Shown: piece after piece, positions 44,855 through 54,372 of the stretch
Layout of the letters: each line of letters opens with the position of its first letter
Numbering within the stretch: position 1 is the first letter of the stretch
NCBI GenBank assembly: GCA_018608725.1
Contig: JABAZA010000013.1
Location: 1 to 64,000, forward strand
Length of the DNA stretch: 64,000 bases
Direction of reading: 5' to 3'
From: Flavobacteriaceae bacterium
Lineage (GTDB): Bacteria > Bacteroidota > Bacteroidia > Flavobacteriales > Flavobacteriaceae
Notes under the pieces: model-generated
Told to the model about the DNA's origin: nothing
Seen by the model: only the letters and a program-made list of their open reading frames with translations
The model's database searches: none
Program-made: the position numbers and the translations under genes

Positions 44855-45652
44855 ATGGTCAAAACAATAAGCAGTCTTCAAAATCCTTTTATAAAACAAC
44901 TGGTTCAACTCAAAGAAAAGTCGAAACTAAGAAAACAAACAGGTTTGTTTGTTATTGAAGGAAAACGCGAATTGTCTCTAGCCATTAAGAGTGATTACAG
45001 AATTGAAACGCTTTATTATTTTCCCAATTTATTTTCTGCAGCAGAAGCGGCTTCTTTAGAGCCTTATGGAATTGATGTCATAGAAATCACCAAAGCAGTC
45101 TATGAAAAAGTAGCTCACCGAGACACTACTGAAGGTATTATAGCTGTGGCAAAAACCAAAAATTTTGATTTAAAAAATTTAGAATTCAAAAGTAAAACCC
45201 CATTAATTCTTGTGGCAGAAGCCCCAGAAAAACCGGGAAATATCGGTGCTTTACTTCGAACAGCTGATGCAGCAAACGTGGATGCCATTATCATTTCAAA
45301 TCCACTCACAGACCTATACAACCCAAACATCATCCGATCCAGTGTGGGTGGGGTCTTTACAGTTCCAATAGCAATGGGATCTTCTGAAAAGGTGATAGAC
45401 TTTTTAAAAAAGCAAAATATCTCTATCTATGCTGCGACGCTTCAAGATTCAGTTGTCTATGATACCATTGATTTTAAGAAAGCAACTGCTCTGGTTGTTG
45501 GTACGGAATCCACAGGATTAAGTGAACTATGGCGCAAAGCTGCTACCACAAAAATTCGTATCCCAATGCAAGGAAAAATTGATTCTATGAATGTATCCGT
45601 TGCCGCTGGAATCTTAGTTTTTGAAGCCAAAAGACAGCGAAAATTTAGCTAA
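44855..45652 (+). CDS. TrmH/SpoU-family RNA 2'-O-methyltransferase
   Basis: 265 residues. An N-terminal substrate-binding domain (about 1-90: SLQNPFIKQLVQLKEKSKLRKQTG, FVIEGKRELSLAI) precedes the SPOUT knot domain (about 108-265) with motif 1 PGNIGALLRTADAA, motif 2 VVGTESTGLSELW and motif 3 IPMQGKIDSMNVSVAAGILVFE. These enzymes methylate ribose 2'-OH in rRNA or tRNA; the exact target (23S G2251-type or tRNA) is not clear. Monocistronic between a terminator and rel. Confidence 0.92.
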   Translation: MVKTISSLQNPFIKQLVQLKEKSKLRKQTGLFVIEGKRELSLAIKSDYRIETLYYFPNLFSAAEAASLEPYGIDVIEITKAVYEKVAHRDTTEGIIAVAKTKNFDLKNLEFKSKTPLILVAEAPEKPGNIGALLRTADAANVDAIIISNPLTDLYNPNIIRSSVGGVFTVPIAMGSSEKVIDFLKKQNISIYAATLQDSVVYDTIDFKKATALVVGTESTGLSELWRKAATTKIRIPMQGKIDSMNVSVAAGILVFEAKRQRKFS

Positions 45653-45742
45653 AAATTACTTTTAAGGAATTGTTAAAACAATGTTTGTAAAAAACTAACT
45701 TTTGTTATTGCGTGTTCCGTTAGATTGTAGTAATTTTAGATT

Positions 45743-47959
45743 ATGACAGCAGTCGATATAGCACAAGAAAACGCAGCCATCACTAAGGAGTATAAAGAAC
45801 TCCTTAAAATCAGCTATAGAACCCTGTCAGCTGCCGACAAAAAATTAATTAGAAAAGCATTTGATGTTGCAGTTGATGCCCATTCCAATCAAAGAAGAAA
45901 ATCAGGTGAAGCCTATATTTTTCATCCCATTGCTGTAGCAAAAATTGTTGCTTCCGAAATAGGGCTGGATGCGACTTCAATTGCGGCTGCACTTTTGCAC
46001 GATGTTGTCGAAGATTGTCCGCGCTATTCTATTGACGATATTCAACAATTATTTGGGGAAACTGTGGCCCGAATTGTTGATGGACTGACAAAAATATCTA
46101 CATTAAATAAAGATATGAATGTGTCAATGCAAGCTGAGAATTTCAGGAAAATGCTCCTTACGCTTCACGACGACATTAGAGTTATTATCATCAAAATTGC
46201 CGACCGCCTTCACAATATGGAGACGATTCATTCCATGCCTGAAGACAAACAACTAAAAATTGCTTCTGAAACGCTTTATATTTATGCACCTCTTGCTCAT
46301 AAAATTGGATTGTATAATATTAAAACAAAGTTAGAAGACTTTGCTCTAAAATATACAGAACCAGAAGTTTACAATGATATTTTATTTAAACTAAAAGAAA
46401 GTAAAGAGGAACAAGATCTTTATTTAAAGGATATTAGCAAGGTTTTAACAAAGGCCTTAACAAAAGAAAAATTAAAATATGTCATAAAAGGGCGTCCAAA
46501 ATCTATTTTTTCGATTCGAAGAAAAATGCAAAATCAGGGCGTATCTTTTGAAGAAGTCTATGATAAATTTGCGGTACGAATCATTTACAAATCTGATGTA
46601 AAAGATGAAAAATTTATCGCATGGAAAATATATTCAATCGTAACCGATCATTTTAGACCGAATCCAACACGTTTAAGAGATTGGATTTCTGCTCCAAAAT
46701 CAACAGGTTATGAAGCCTTACACATCACAGTAATGGGGCCAAAAGGGCGCTGGGTCGAAGTACAGATACGAAGTGAACGTATGAACGAAATTGCTGAGAA
46801 AGGTTATGCGGCACACTACAAATATAAAGAAGGAGATAAAGGACATGATGAAAATTTAGAAAGCTGGATTGGAAAACTACAGGAAGTTATTGAAAATCCA
46901 GAATCGAATGCTGTAGAATTTGTTGAGCAGTTTAAACTGAACCTCTATGCAAAAGAGATATTTGTATTTACTCCAAATGGCGATTTAAAATCGCTACCAA
47001 AAGATGCAACGCCCTTAGATTTTTCATTTAGTATTCATACCGAAATCGGAATGAAAACTAGAGGTGCAAAAGTCAATGGTAAATTAGTCCCTCTAAACCA
47101 TGTATTAAAGAGTGGAGATCAAGTTGATATTATTACTTCTGAAAGTGCCAAACCAACGGTAAACTGGTTAGATTATGTCACCACAACGCGTGCAAAAAGC
47201 AAAATAAAATCCTCTTTAAAAGAAGACAAAAAGGCCGTTGCGATTGAAGGAAAAGAAATATTGAGACGAAAGCTCAAACAACTTAAAATCCCCCTAAACG
47301 AACGATCAATTAATGAATTGGTAAATTATTTTAAACTCAATACAAGTTTAGATTTATTTTACCGTGTTGGCATTAGTAGTATTGATAATACAATGCTTAA
47401 AAAGTTTGCTACTTCAAGAAGCAATGCGCTTGTTAGCTACATTAAAAATAAAATTACACGTAAAAAAGGGAATGCTAAAGAAACCGTTGAAAACGATGAA
47501 ATCACTTCCAAATATGATATGTTGGTATTTGGCAAGGAAGAAGAAAAATTAAGTTACAAACTTTCGTCTTGTTGCAATCCCATTCCGGGCGATGTTGTTT
47601 TTGGGTTTTTAAGCATCAAGGAAGGAATAAAAATTCATAAAAAGACATGCCCAAATGCAGTAAGTCTTCAATCCAATTATGCGTACAGAATTATGTCAGC
47701 CAAATGGATTGACTCCTCTCAACAAGTGTTTAGAGCCGTGATTAAACTCACAGGAATAGACAAACTCGGTTTGGTTAATTCAATTACAAAAGTAGTTTCT
47801 GAAAGTATGAATGTCAACATCAAAAACATAAGTTTTGACTCAGATAGTGGTACATTTAAAGGGCAAATTGCCTTGGAAGTCAACAATAATAATTTTGTCG
47901 AAAAATTAATGGAACGACTCCAAAAAATAAATGGTATCGAAAAAGTCTATAGAATCTAA
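45743..47959 (+). CDS. rel: RelA/SpoT-family bifunctional (p)ppGpp synthetase/hydrolase
   Basis: 738 residues of the long Rel/SpoT type. The HD hydrolase domain (about 45-200) keeps HPIAVAKIV and the HDVVEDC motif. The synthetase domain (about 250-370) has GRPKSIFSIRRKM and RLRDWISAPKSTGYEALH, an R-x-R-D variant of the RxKD motif seen in bifunctional Rel. TGS (about 405-465, VFTPNGDLKSLPKDATPLDFS), a zinc-finger/helical region (SCCNPIPGD) and a C-terminal ACT domain (about 660-738) follow. It controls the stringent response. Fur and purA follow with gaps of 25 and 5 bases. Confidence 0.95.
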   Translation: MTAVDIAQENAAITKEYKELLKISYRTLSAADKKLIRKAFDVAVDAHSNQRRKSGEAYIFHPIAVAKIVASEIGLDATSIAAALLHDVVEDCPRYSIDDIQQLFGETVARIVDGLTKISTLNKDMNVSMQAENFRKMLLTLHDDIRVIIIKIADRLHNMETIHSMPEDKQLKIASETLYIYAPLAHKIGLYNIKTKLEDFALKYTEPEVYNDILFKLKESKEEQDLYLKDISKVLTKALTKEKLKYVIKGRPKSIFSIRRKMQNQGVSFEEVYDKFAVRIIYKSDVKDEKFIAWKIYSIVTDHFRPNPTRLRDWISAPKSTGYEALHITVMGPKGRWVEVQIRSERMNEIAEKGYAAHYKYKEGDKGHDENLESWIGKLQEVIENPESNAVEFVEQFKLNLYAKEIFVFTPNGDLKSLPKDATPLDFSFSIHTEIGMKTRGAKVNGKLVPLNHVLKSGDQVDIITSESAKPTVNWLDYVTTTRAKSKIKSSLKEDKKAVAIEGKEILRRKLKQLKIPLNERSINELVNYFKLNTSLDLFYRVGISSIDNTMLKKFATSRSNALVSYIKNKITRKKGNAKETVENDEITSKYDMLVFGKEEEKLSYKLSSCCNPIPGDVVFGFLSIKEGIKIHKKTCPNAVSLQSNYAYRIMSAKWIDSSQQVFRAVIKLTGIDKLGLVNSITKVVSESMNVNIKNISFDSDSGTFKGQIALEVNNNNFVEKLMERLQKINGIEKVYRI

Positions 47960-47984
47960 AAATTAGTTTAAATTTGACCCTGTT

Positions 47985-48446
47985 ATGAGTGTAAAAGCTA
48001 AAAATAAAAATCAAGACATCGTAAAAAATGTATTTACGAAATTTCTTGAAGAAAATGGTCATCGAAAAACGCCTGAACGTTATGCAATACTTCAGGAAAT
48101 TTATGATAACGACGATCACTTTGATATAGAATCACTCTATATCAAAATGAAAAATAAAAATTACAGGGTCTCCAGAGCAACACTTTACAATACGATTGAA
48201 TTATTATTGGACTGTGCTTTAGTACGAAAACATCAATTTGGACAAAATCAAGCGCAATATGAAAAATCATATTTCGACAAACAGCACGACCATGTCATCC
48301 TTACAGACACTGGAGAGGTCTTTGAATTTTGTGATCCAAGGATTCAATCCATTCAAAAAACAATAGAAGAAGTATTTGATATTGATATTCAAAAACATTC
48401 ACTTTACTTCTACGGAACAAAAAAAAATACTAAAATTAACGATTAA
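47985..48446 (+). CDS. Fur-family transcriptional regulator lacking the CxxC zinc site
   Basis: 153 residues. The winged-helix DNA-binding domain (about 15-90: [29 protein letters not shown], then [13 protein letters not shown]) and the dimerisation domain with KQHDHVIL are typical of Fur. Where most Fur proteins have CxxC for structural zinc, this reads [12 protein letters not shown], leaving a single Cys, so a structural zinc site of that kind is absent. The probable role is iron- or metal-responsive repression. It sits between rel and purA, an ordering known in Flavobacteriia. Confidence 0.9.
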   Translation: MSVKAKNKNQDIVKNVFTKFLEENGHRKTPERYAILQEIYDNDDHFDIESLYIKMKNKNYRVSRATLYNTIELLLDCALVRKHQFGQNQAQYEKSYFDKQHDHVILTDTGEVFEFCDPRIQSIQKTIEEVFDIDIQKHSLYFYGTKKNTKIND

Positions 48447-48451
48447 ATAGC

Positions 48452-49723
48452 ATGGCAGTAGATTTACTACTTGGATTACAATGGGGTGACGAAGGCAAAG
48501 GGAAAATTGTGGACGTCTTGACCTCCAATTACAATATTATAGCAAGATTTCAGGGGGGACCAAACGCAGGTCATACCCTTGTATTTAATGGGATGAAACA
48601 TGTTCTTCATACAATTCCATCTGGAATTTTTCATGAAGATGCCGTGAATCTAGTAGGAAATGGCGTTGTAATTGATCCGGTTATATTTAAAAATGAATTA
48701 GATAAATTAGCAACTCAAGATGTAGATTACAGAAAATCTTTAGTAATTTCTCGCAAGGCACATTTAATTTTACCCACTCACCGATTGTTAGACGCCGCCT
48801 CAGAGGCCTCCAAAGGTAAAGCTAAAATTGGATCGACCCTCAAAGGAATTGGCCCAACATACATGGACAAAACTGGTCGTAATGGCATACGTGTTGGTGA
48901 TTTAGAATTAGACAATTGGAAAGAAAAATACCGTGCTTTAGCAAATAAGCACGAGTCTATGGTTGAATTTTATAACGTTGATTTAGAATATAATTTAGAG
49001 GAATTAGAAACTGAATTTTTTAAAGCAGTTGACGTCTTAAAATCTTTAAAATTCATAGATTCTGAAGAATATTTACACCAAGCATTACGGGATCAAAAAT
49101 CAATTTTAGCAGAAGGTGCTCAAGGCTCTTTGTTAGATATTGATTTTGGAACCTATCCATTTGTAACCTCTTCAAATACAACAGCCGCTGGTGCTTGTAC
49201 AGGATTAGGAATTGCTCCGAATTCTATTGGAGACGTTTTTGGGATTTTTAAAGCATACACCACACGAGTTGGGTCGGGCCCCTTCCCTACTGAGCTCTTT
49301 GATGAAGACGGAGAAACTATGGGACGTGTAGGGAATGAATTTGGTGCCACTACAGGACGTTCACGTCGTTGTGGTTGGTTAGATCTTGTAGCCCTACGCT
49401 ATGCGTGTCAAGTCAATGGAGTCACCCAACTTATGATGATGAAAGCCGATGTGCTATCTGGTTTTAAATCCTTAAAAGTGTGTACTGCCTACAACTACAA
49501 AGGGAATATTATTCACCATCTTCCGTACAATGTTGAGCCCGAAAACGTTACACCAATTTATACGGACTTTGAAGGTTGGAAAGAAGATTTAACAGAAATG
49601 AATAATGAATCAATACTTCCAAATGCATTAAATACATACATTGATTTCCTTGAAAAAGAATTACAAATTCCAATCAAAATTGTTTCTGTAGGACCCGATC
49701 GAAAACAAACAATTTTTAGATAA
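48452..49723 (+). CDS. purA: Adenylosuccinate synthase
   Basis: First committed step from IMP to AMP, using GTP and aspartate. The 423 residues match the family: the P-loop LQWGDEGKGKIVD at about 9-21, RFQGGPNAGHT (IMP/GTP contact) near 31-41, GIGPTYMDKTGRNGIRV, TTGRSRRCGWLDL and the guanine-binding segment near the end. It starts five bases after the Fur gene and ends at a terminator; GTP use puts it beside ppGpp control by rel, since PurA is a known ppGpp target in other bacteria. Confidence 0.97.
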   Translation: MAVDLLLGLQWGDEGKGKIVDVLTSNYNIIARFQGGPNAGHTLVFNGMKHVLHTIPSGIFHEDAVNLVGNGVVIDPVIFKNELDKLATQDVDYRKSLVISRKAHLILPTHRLLDAASEASKGKAKIGSTLKGIGPTYMDKTGRNGIRVGDLELDNWKEKYRALANKHESMVEFYNVDLEYNLEELETEFFKAVDVLKSLKFIDSEEYLHQALRDQKSILAEGAQGSLLDIDFGTYPFVTSSNTTAAGACTGLGIAPNSIGDVFGIFKAYTTRVGSGPFPTELFDEDGETMGRVGNEFGATTGRSRRCGWLDLVALRYACQVNGVTQLMMMKADVLSGFKSLKVCTAYNYKGNIIHHLPYNVEPENVTPIYTDFEGWKEDLTEMNNESILPNALNTYIDFLEKELQIPIKIVSVGPDRKQTIFR

Positions 49724-49728
49724 GAATC

Positions 49729-49757
49729 AAAATCTATCCTATGGGTAGATTTTTTTT
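49729..49757 (+). terminator. Intrinsic terminator after purA
   Basis: AAAATCTATCC and GGGTAGATTTT form an 11-base-pair stem (one G-U) with a three-base loop, then a T run. Confidence 0.82.
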
Positions 49758-49804
49758 AGGACTTAAAATAATCTTAAGTTTTATTTAAAGAACTCAATAT
49801 TACC

Positions 49805-49812
49805 TATTTTTG
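49805..49812 (+). promoter_or_regulatory. Bacteroidota -7 box for the OstA gene
   Basis: TATTTTTG matches TAnnTTTG exactly, ending 17 bases before the TTG start at 49830. No -33 TTTG is evident. Confidence 0.5.
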
Positions 49813-49829
49813 TAATAAACTATAGTACG

Positions 49830-51614
49830 TTGAAACATAAAAGCATCTATTACTTTGTATGCATTCTATTTTTTGTAGGGTTCACATTACATGCACAAGA
49901 GCGACGAAAAATTGAAATTGATTATGCTCCGTTTATGACATTTGACGAATCGAAACCCGATGCGACAATTCTTACTAGAGACAATTCAAAACAAGTACAC
50001 ATCAAACATGAGGGGATTGAATTGTGGTGTGATGAAGCCATCTATTATGGAAAGCAAGATTTTATAGAAGCCTACGGAAAAGTTCATGTAAAACAGGGGG
50101 ATACGATCAATATGACCTCAAAATATGTTGAATACAGCGGAAAAACACAATTGGCATATGCCAGCGGATCAGTAATTTTAACCGATCCAAATTCAGAAAT
50201 CACCACTGATACCTTGTATTTTGACAGAGTCAAACAAGAAGCTTTTTATAGAAGTTCAGGAAAAGTGGTTCGGGATACCACAGGAACCATCACAAGTACA
50301 ATTGGGCGTTATTACATGAAGTCCAAAAAATACCAGTTTGTAAATAATGTCAAGCTTGTCAACCCAGAATACGTGATTGAATCCAACCGACTCGATTTTT
50401 ATACACTTACAGGCTTTGCATTTTTATTTGGTCCCACAACAATTACCAGTGAAACCAGTGTGATTTATTGCGAACGCGGATTTTACGATACCCAAAACGA
50501 TACAGGCTATTTTATAAAGAACTCTAAAATAAATTATGACGAACGGATTGTAGAAGGCGATAGCATCTATTTTGATCGCAACAAAAGTTTTGCATCTGCA
50601 ACCAATAATATAACCATCACCGATACTCTGAATAACACCCTTGTTAAAAGTCATTATGCTGAAGTTTTTAGAGATAAAGATTCTGTATTTGTAACCAAAC
50701 GTGCATTGGCAATAACCCTTCAAGAAAACGACTCTATTTTTGTTCATAGCGACACCTTAATGGTAACTGGGAAACCAGACAAAAGAATTACCAGAGCCTA
50801 TTATAATGCAAAAATTTATAAATCTGATTTAAGTGGCAAAGCCGATTCTATACACATGAATCAAAAAACAGGACTGACACAACTCATTAATTTAGATCAA
50901 AACACCACAAATGATCCATTTTACAAAGTACAGCATCCCATTTTATGGAATATAAAAAACCAAATCACTGGAGATTCTATTCATTTAATTTCAAATTCTA
51001 AAACCGAAACCTTAGACTCCTTAAAAGTCTTTGACCATGCATTTATAATCAGTAAGGACAGTCTTGGAGATGGTTATAATCAAATTTCAGGACAAAAATT
51101 ATATGGTTTATTTAAAAATAATAGTTTATCGACCATTGACATTATTAAAAATGCCGAAAGTATTTACTACCTCAGAAATGAAGCAAATGAATTGGTTGGG
51201 ATTGATAAATCAAAATCGGGTTCGATTAAAGTGTGGGTATCTGAAAATACGATAGACGAAATGCGTAAATACAATCAAATTGGAGGAAAAACATATCCTG
51301 AAATTGAATTCCCAGAAAATGAAAAAATTCTTAAAGGGTTTCATTGGCGTGAAACTGAGCGTCCAACGAGTGTAGAAGATTTATTTAAAGACGATGCACC
51401 ACTCGAACTTCCCACAATTAAAGGTTTAGATGCCTACATACCGCAAGAGGATTTTTTTGACACTAAATTGTTAGAACGAGTAGATCAAGCAAGTCCAACC
51501 CCAACAAAGAATTTAGAATCTCCAAAAAAAATAAAAAACAAAGCGGCTCGGAAATTGCCAAAGAAATTTTTAAACAAGCCTGAAAAACTTACAAAACCAA
51601 AAAAGAAAAATTGA
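49830..51614 (+). CDS. OstA/LptA-like exported LPS-transport protein
   Basis: 594 residues with an N-terminal signal peptide (about 1-23, ending TLHAQ). The first half shows repeating LptA/OstA beta-jellyroll units such as CDEAIYYGKQDFIEAYGKVHVKQGD and GKTQLAYASGSVILTD, in which each segment adds strands to a hydrophobic groove that carries lipopolysaccharide across the periplasm. The C-terminal third is Lys-rich, ending in a basic tail (about 555-594). It starts at TTG, as no ATG precedes the signal peptide. It overlaps the aminotransferase gene by four bases. Confidence 0.87.
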   Translation: MKHKSIYYFVCILFFVGFTLHAQERRKIEIDYAPFMTFDESKPDATILTRDNSKQVHIKHEGIELWCDEAIYYGKQDFIEAYGKVHVKQGDTINMTSKYVEYSGKTQLAYASGSVILTDPNSEITTDTLYFDRVKQEAFYRSSGKVVRDTTGTITSTIGRYYMKSKKYQFVNNVKLVNPEYVIESNRLDFYTLTGFAFLFGPTTITSETSVIYCERGFYDTQNDTGYFIKNSKINYDERIVEGDSIYFDRNKSFASATNNITITDTLNNTLVKSHYAEVFRDKDSVFVTKRALAITLQENDSIFVHSDTLMVTGKPDKRITRAYYNAKIYKSDLSGKADSIHMNQKTGLTQLINLDQNTTNDPFYKVQHPILWNIKNQITGDSIHLISNSKTETLDSLKVFDHAFIISKDSLGDGYNQISGQKLYGLFKNNSLSTIDIIKNAESIYYLRNEANELVGIDKSKSGSIKVWVSENTIDEMRKYNQIGGKTYPEIEFPENEKILKGFHWRETERPTSVEDLFKDDAPLELPTIKGLDAYIPQEDFFDTKLLERVDQASPTPTKNLESPKKIKNKAARKLPKKFLNKPEKLTKPKKKN

Positions 51615-52789
51615 TTACAAACGATTTTTTTAAACACCAAGCACAAACCACGCCACATCCGTTAGCGATGGAAATATCTTATGCGGAAGGCTCCTACATC
51701 TATGATCAAAATAAAACACCCTATTTAGATTTTGTAGCAGGCGTTTCAGCTTGTAGTTTAGGGCACAGGCATCCAAAGATTGTAGCAGCAATTAAAAAGC
51801 AATTGGACTCCTATATGCATGTAATGGTATATGGAGAATACATCCAATCTCCTGCAGTAAAGCTGTCTAAATTACTCGCTTCGCATTTACCCTCAAAAAT
51901 CGATAAAACATACTTGACAAACTCGGGCACAGAAGCGATTGATGGTGCTATGAAATTGGCACGACGCTCTACAGGAAGGTCTGAAATTATCGCTGCCAAA
52001 AACGCCTATCATGGAAATACAATGGGGGCTCTAAGCATTATGGGGTTTGAAGAACGAAAACAACCGTTTCGACCCCTTATTCCGGACATACGATTTATTG
52101 AATTTAATAATCTTTCAGACCTCTCTAAAATCACTACAAAAACAGCGGCAGTAATCTTGGAAACCATTCAAGGAGGTGCAGGATTTATTGAGCCTAAAAA
52201 CGGCTTTTTGACCAAGGTTCAAGAAAAATGCAACGCTGTTGGTGCACTCTTAATTTTAGATGAAATACAACCTGGAATTGGACGAACGGGGACACTCTTT
52301 GGTTTTGAAAACTACAACTGTGTTCCAGATGTTGTTGTAACCGGAAAAGGACTTGGTGGCGGCATGCCTATTGGGGCTTTTTCAGCTTCTGAACAAATGA
52401 TGGACAGTTTATCTGACCATCCTAAGCTAGGCCATATTACAACCTTTGGTGGGCATCCTGTCATTGCTGCTGCTGCACTAGCAACCTTAAAAGAAGTGAC
52501 CACAACCAACTTAATTGCAGAAACCCTAGTAAAAGAAGCCTTGATCCGAAAACACCTCCAACACCCTCTAATAAGAGAAATCAGAGGAAAAGGTTTGATG
52601 CTTGCTTTATTGCTTGATTCCTCAGAAATTGCCAATAAAATTGTATTACAAGCTAAGGAAGATGGTTTGATTCTATTTTGGTTGCTCTATGAACCAAAAG
52701 CAGTACGAATATCTCCACCCCTTACGATCTCCGAAGAAGAAATTGTAAAAGGATGTCATATTATCCTGAATATTCTAAATTCTCTCTAA
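51611..52789 (+). CDS. Class III PLP-dependent aminotransferase
   Basis: 392 residues of the fold-I class III group (acetylornithine, ornithine or 4-aminobutyrate aminotransferases). Marks: YLDFVAGVSACSLGHRHPKIVAAI front, NSGTEAIDGAMKLARR and KNAYHGNTMGALSIMG (PLP-phosphate), LILDEIQPGIGRTGTLFG, and the Schiff-base lysine in VTGKGLGGGMPIGA (near 248). Substrate is not readable from sequence; Bacteroidota often annotate it as an acetylornithine-type or aspartate aminotransferase. The TTG start overlaps the OstA stop by four bases. Confidence 0.88.
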   Translation: MITNDFFKHQAQTTPHPLAMEISYAEGSYIYDQNKTPYLDFVAGVSACSLGHRHPKIVAAIKKQLDSYMHVMVYGEYIQSPAVKLSKLLASHLPSKIDKTYLTNSGTEAIDGAMKLARRSTGRSEIIAAKNAYHGNTMGALSIMGFEERKQPFRPLIPDIRFIEFNNLSDLSKITTKTAAVILETIQGGAGFIEPKNGFLTKVQEKCNAVGALLILDEIQPGIGRTGTLFGFENYNCVPDVVVTGKGLGGGMPIGAFSASEQMMDSLSDHPKLGHITTFGGHPVIAAAALATLKEVTTTNLIAETLVKEALIRKHLQHPLIREIRGKGLMLALLLDSSEIANKIVLQAKEDGLILFWLLYEPKAVRISPPLTISEEEIVKGCHIILNILNSL

Positions 52790-52886
52790 ACACAAACTGT
52801 TAATTAATTTGTTGAAAACATTCGAAATATTTGAGTGTATCAAGCGGATATAACCTTAAATTTATTAGTGTAATTAAAATCATTTT

Positions 52887-54290
52887 ATGGAGTTCAGTCA
52901 ATCTGAAGAAAATGAAGGAGTAGCGCTCTCAAAATTTGAGTCGATGTTAAAAACCAATAGCGTGTTTTTCTTTGATTCTAATGAGTTTGAAAACATCATT
53001 CATCACTATTTAGAAAGTGGTAAAATTGCACTTGCAAAAAAAGCGATCAACCTCGGTTTAAGTCAGCATCCTACTTCTTTAAACCTAAAATTATTTCAAG
53101 TTGAAATTTTAATTTTTGAAAACAAATTAAATGAGGCCGATCGACTGCTCTCCCCTCTCTTTGAAATAGAGCCTAACAACGAAGAACTTTACATTCAAAA
53201 AGCGAATATATACTCTAAAAAAGACCAGCACGAAAAAGCAATTGATGTCTTTAAAAGGGCTATTGAAATTGCGGATGACAGTGCCGATCTTTATTCCTTA
53301 ATTGGCATGGAATATCTATTTTTAGATCAATATCAAGAAGCAAAACAAAATTTCAAGAAATGTATTGAGCTAGATGTAGAAGATTACTCTGCACTTTACA
53401 ACATCATCTATTGTTTTGATTTTTTAGATGAAACTATGGAAGCAATTGAATATTTAAACAGTTATCTCGATCGAAATCCATACAGCGAAGTCGCATGGCA
53501 CCAACTTGGCAAACAATACGTAGAAACCAAACAATTTGTGAAAGCCGTCACAGCCTTTGATTTTGCAATTATTTCTGATGATACTTTTATTGGTGCATAT
53601 CTTGAAAAGGCAAAAGTATTAGAAAAATTAAACCGTTTTGAAGAAGCGATTGAAAATTATAAAATCACCATCGCTATTGAAGGTTCTACCGCCTATGCAC
53701 TCATCAAAATTGGGTACTGCTATGAGCGTTTGAAAAACAGCGATTTAGCACTTCAACACTACTACCAAGCGGTGGAAGAAGATCCTGCATTGGATAGAGG
53801 CTGGATGCGTATTACAAAATTTTTCATCGCAAAAAAAGACTACCATAAAGCCTTGTTTCACATCAACAAAGCCATTGATATCGATAGTGACAATGCTAAC
53901 TATTGGTTGTTGTTTTCAACTATTAATGAACGTTTACTTCTTTTAGAAGAAGCCGAACGTGGCTACAAAAGAACCCTGGAATTAGGGGATTATGAATTGA
54001 GCACTTGGTTGTCTCGTGGAGATATTTTAATCAAACTTGGCGAGTATGAAGCTGCAAAATTCAATTTTGTTCAAGCCTTAGAATACCATCCCAAAAGTGA
54101 AGAATTAGAATATCGACTCTCTGGCGTATGTTTGAAACTCAACAATACGGATGCGGGCTATGCACACCTTCTTACCGCAATGCATCTAAATATGGAACAT
54201 GTTTTTATTTTAGAAGAATTGTTTCCAGAAGTTTATCAGCGTAAAGCGGTGCTTCAATTAATTGAGAATTTTAAAAATACGCATCAGTAA
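52887..54290 (+). CDS. Tetratricopeptide-repeat protein (about ten TPRs)
   Basis: 467 residues with TPR units throughout, for example LYIQKANIYSKKDQHEKAIDVF, LYSLIGMEYLFLDQYQEAKQNF, AWHQLGKQYVETKQFVKAVTAF and ALIKIGYCYERLKNSDLALQHY. No signal peptide or membrane helix is present, so it is probably a cytoplasmic scaffold. A near-consensus TTTG / TAAATTTA (one mismatch) promoter lies about 23 bases before the start. Flanked by the aminotransferase and tandem DUF368 genes. Partner unknown. Confidence 0.9.
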   Translation: MEFSQSEENEGVALSKFESMLKTNSVFFFDSNEFENIIHHYLESGKIALAKKAINLGLSQHPTSLNLKLFQVEILIFENKLNEADRLLSPLFEIEPNNEELYIQKANIYSKKDQHEKAIDVFKRAIEIADDSADLYSLIGMEYLFLDQYQEAKQNFKKCIELDVEDYSALYNIIYCFDFLDETMEAIEYLNSYLDRNPYSEVAWHQLGKQYVETKQFVKAVTAFDFAIISDDTFIGAYLEKAKVLEKLNRFEEAIENYKITIAIEGSTAYALIKIGYCYERLKNSDLALQHYYQAVEEDPALDRGWMRITKFFIAKKDYHKALFHINKAIDIDSDNANYWLLFSTINERLLLLEEAERGYKRTLELGDYELSTWLSRGDILIKLGEYEAAKFNFVQALEYHPKSEELEYRLSGVCLKLNNTDAGYAHLLTAMHLNMEHVFILEELFPEVYQRKAVLQLIENFKNTHQ

Positions 54291-54372
54291 TTTGTTATTT
54301 TAGCACACTGTATGTTAATGGATTGTTGAAGAAAGACTATACACCATTAAAAGGAGATAAAATTAAAAACAA

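Noticed and set aside
45668-45681. Terminator after the SpoU methyltransferase
   Set aside because: ATTGTT and AACAAT pair but the loop would be two bases and no T run follows.
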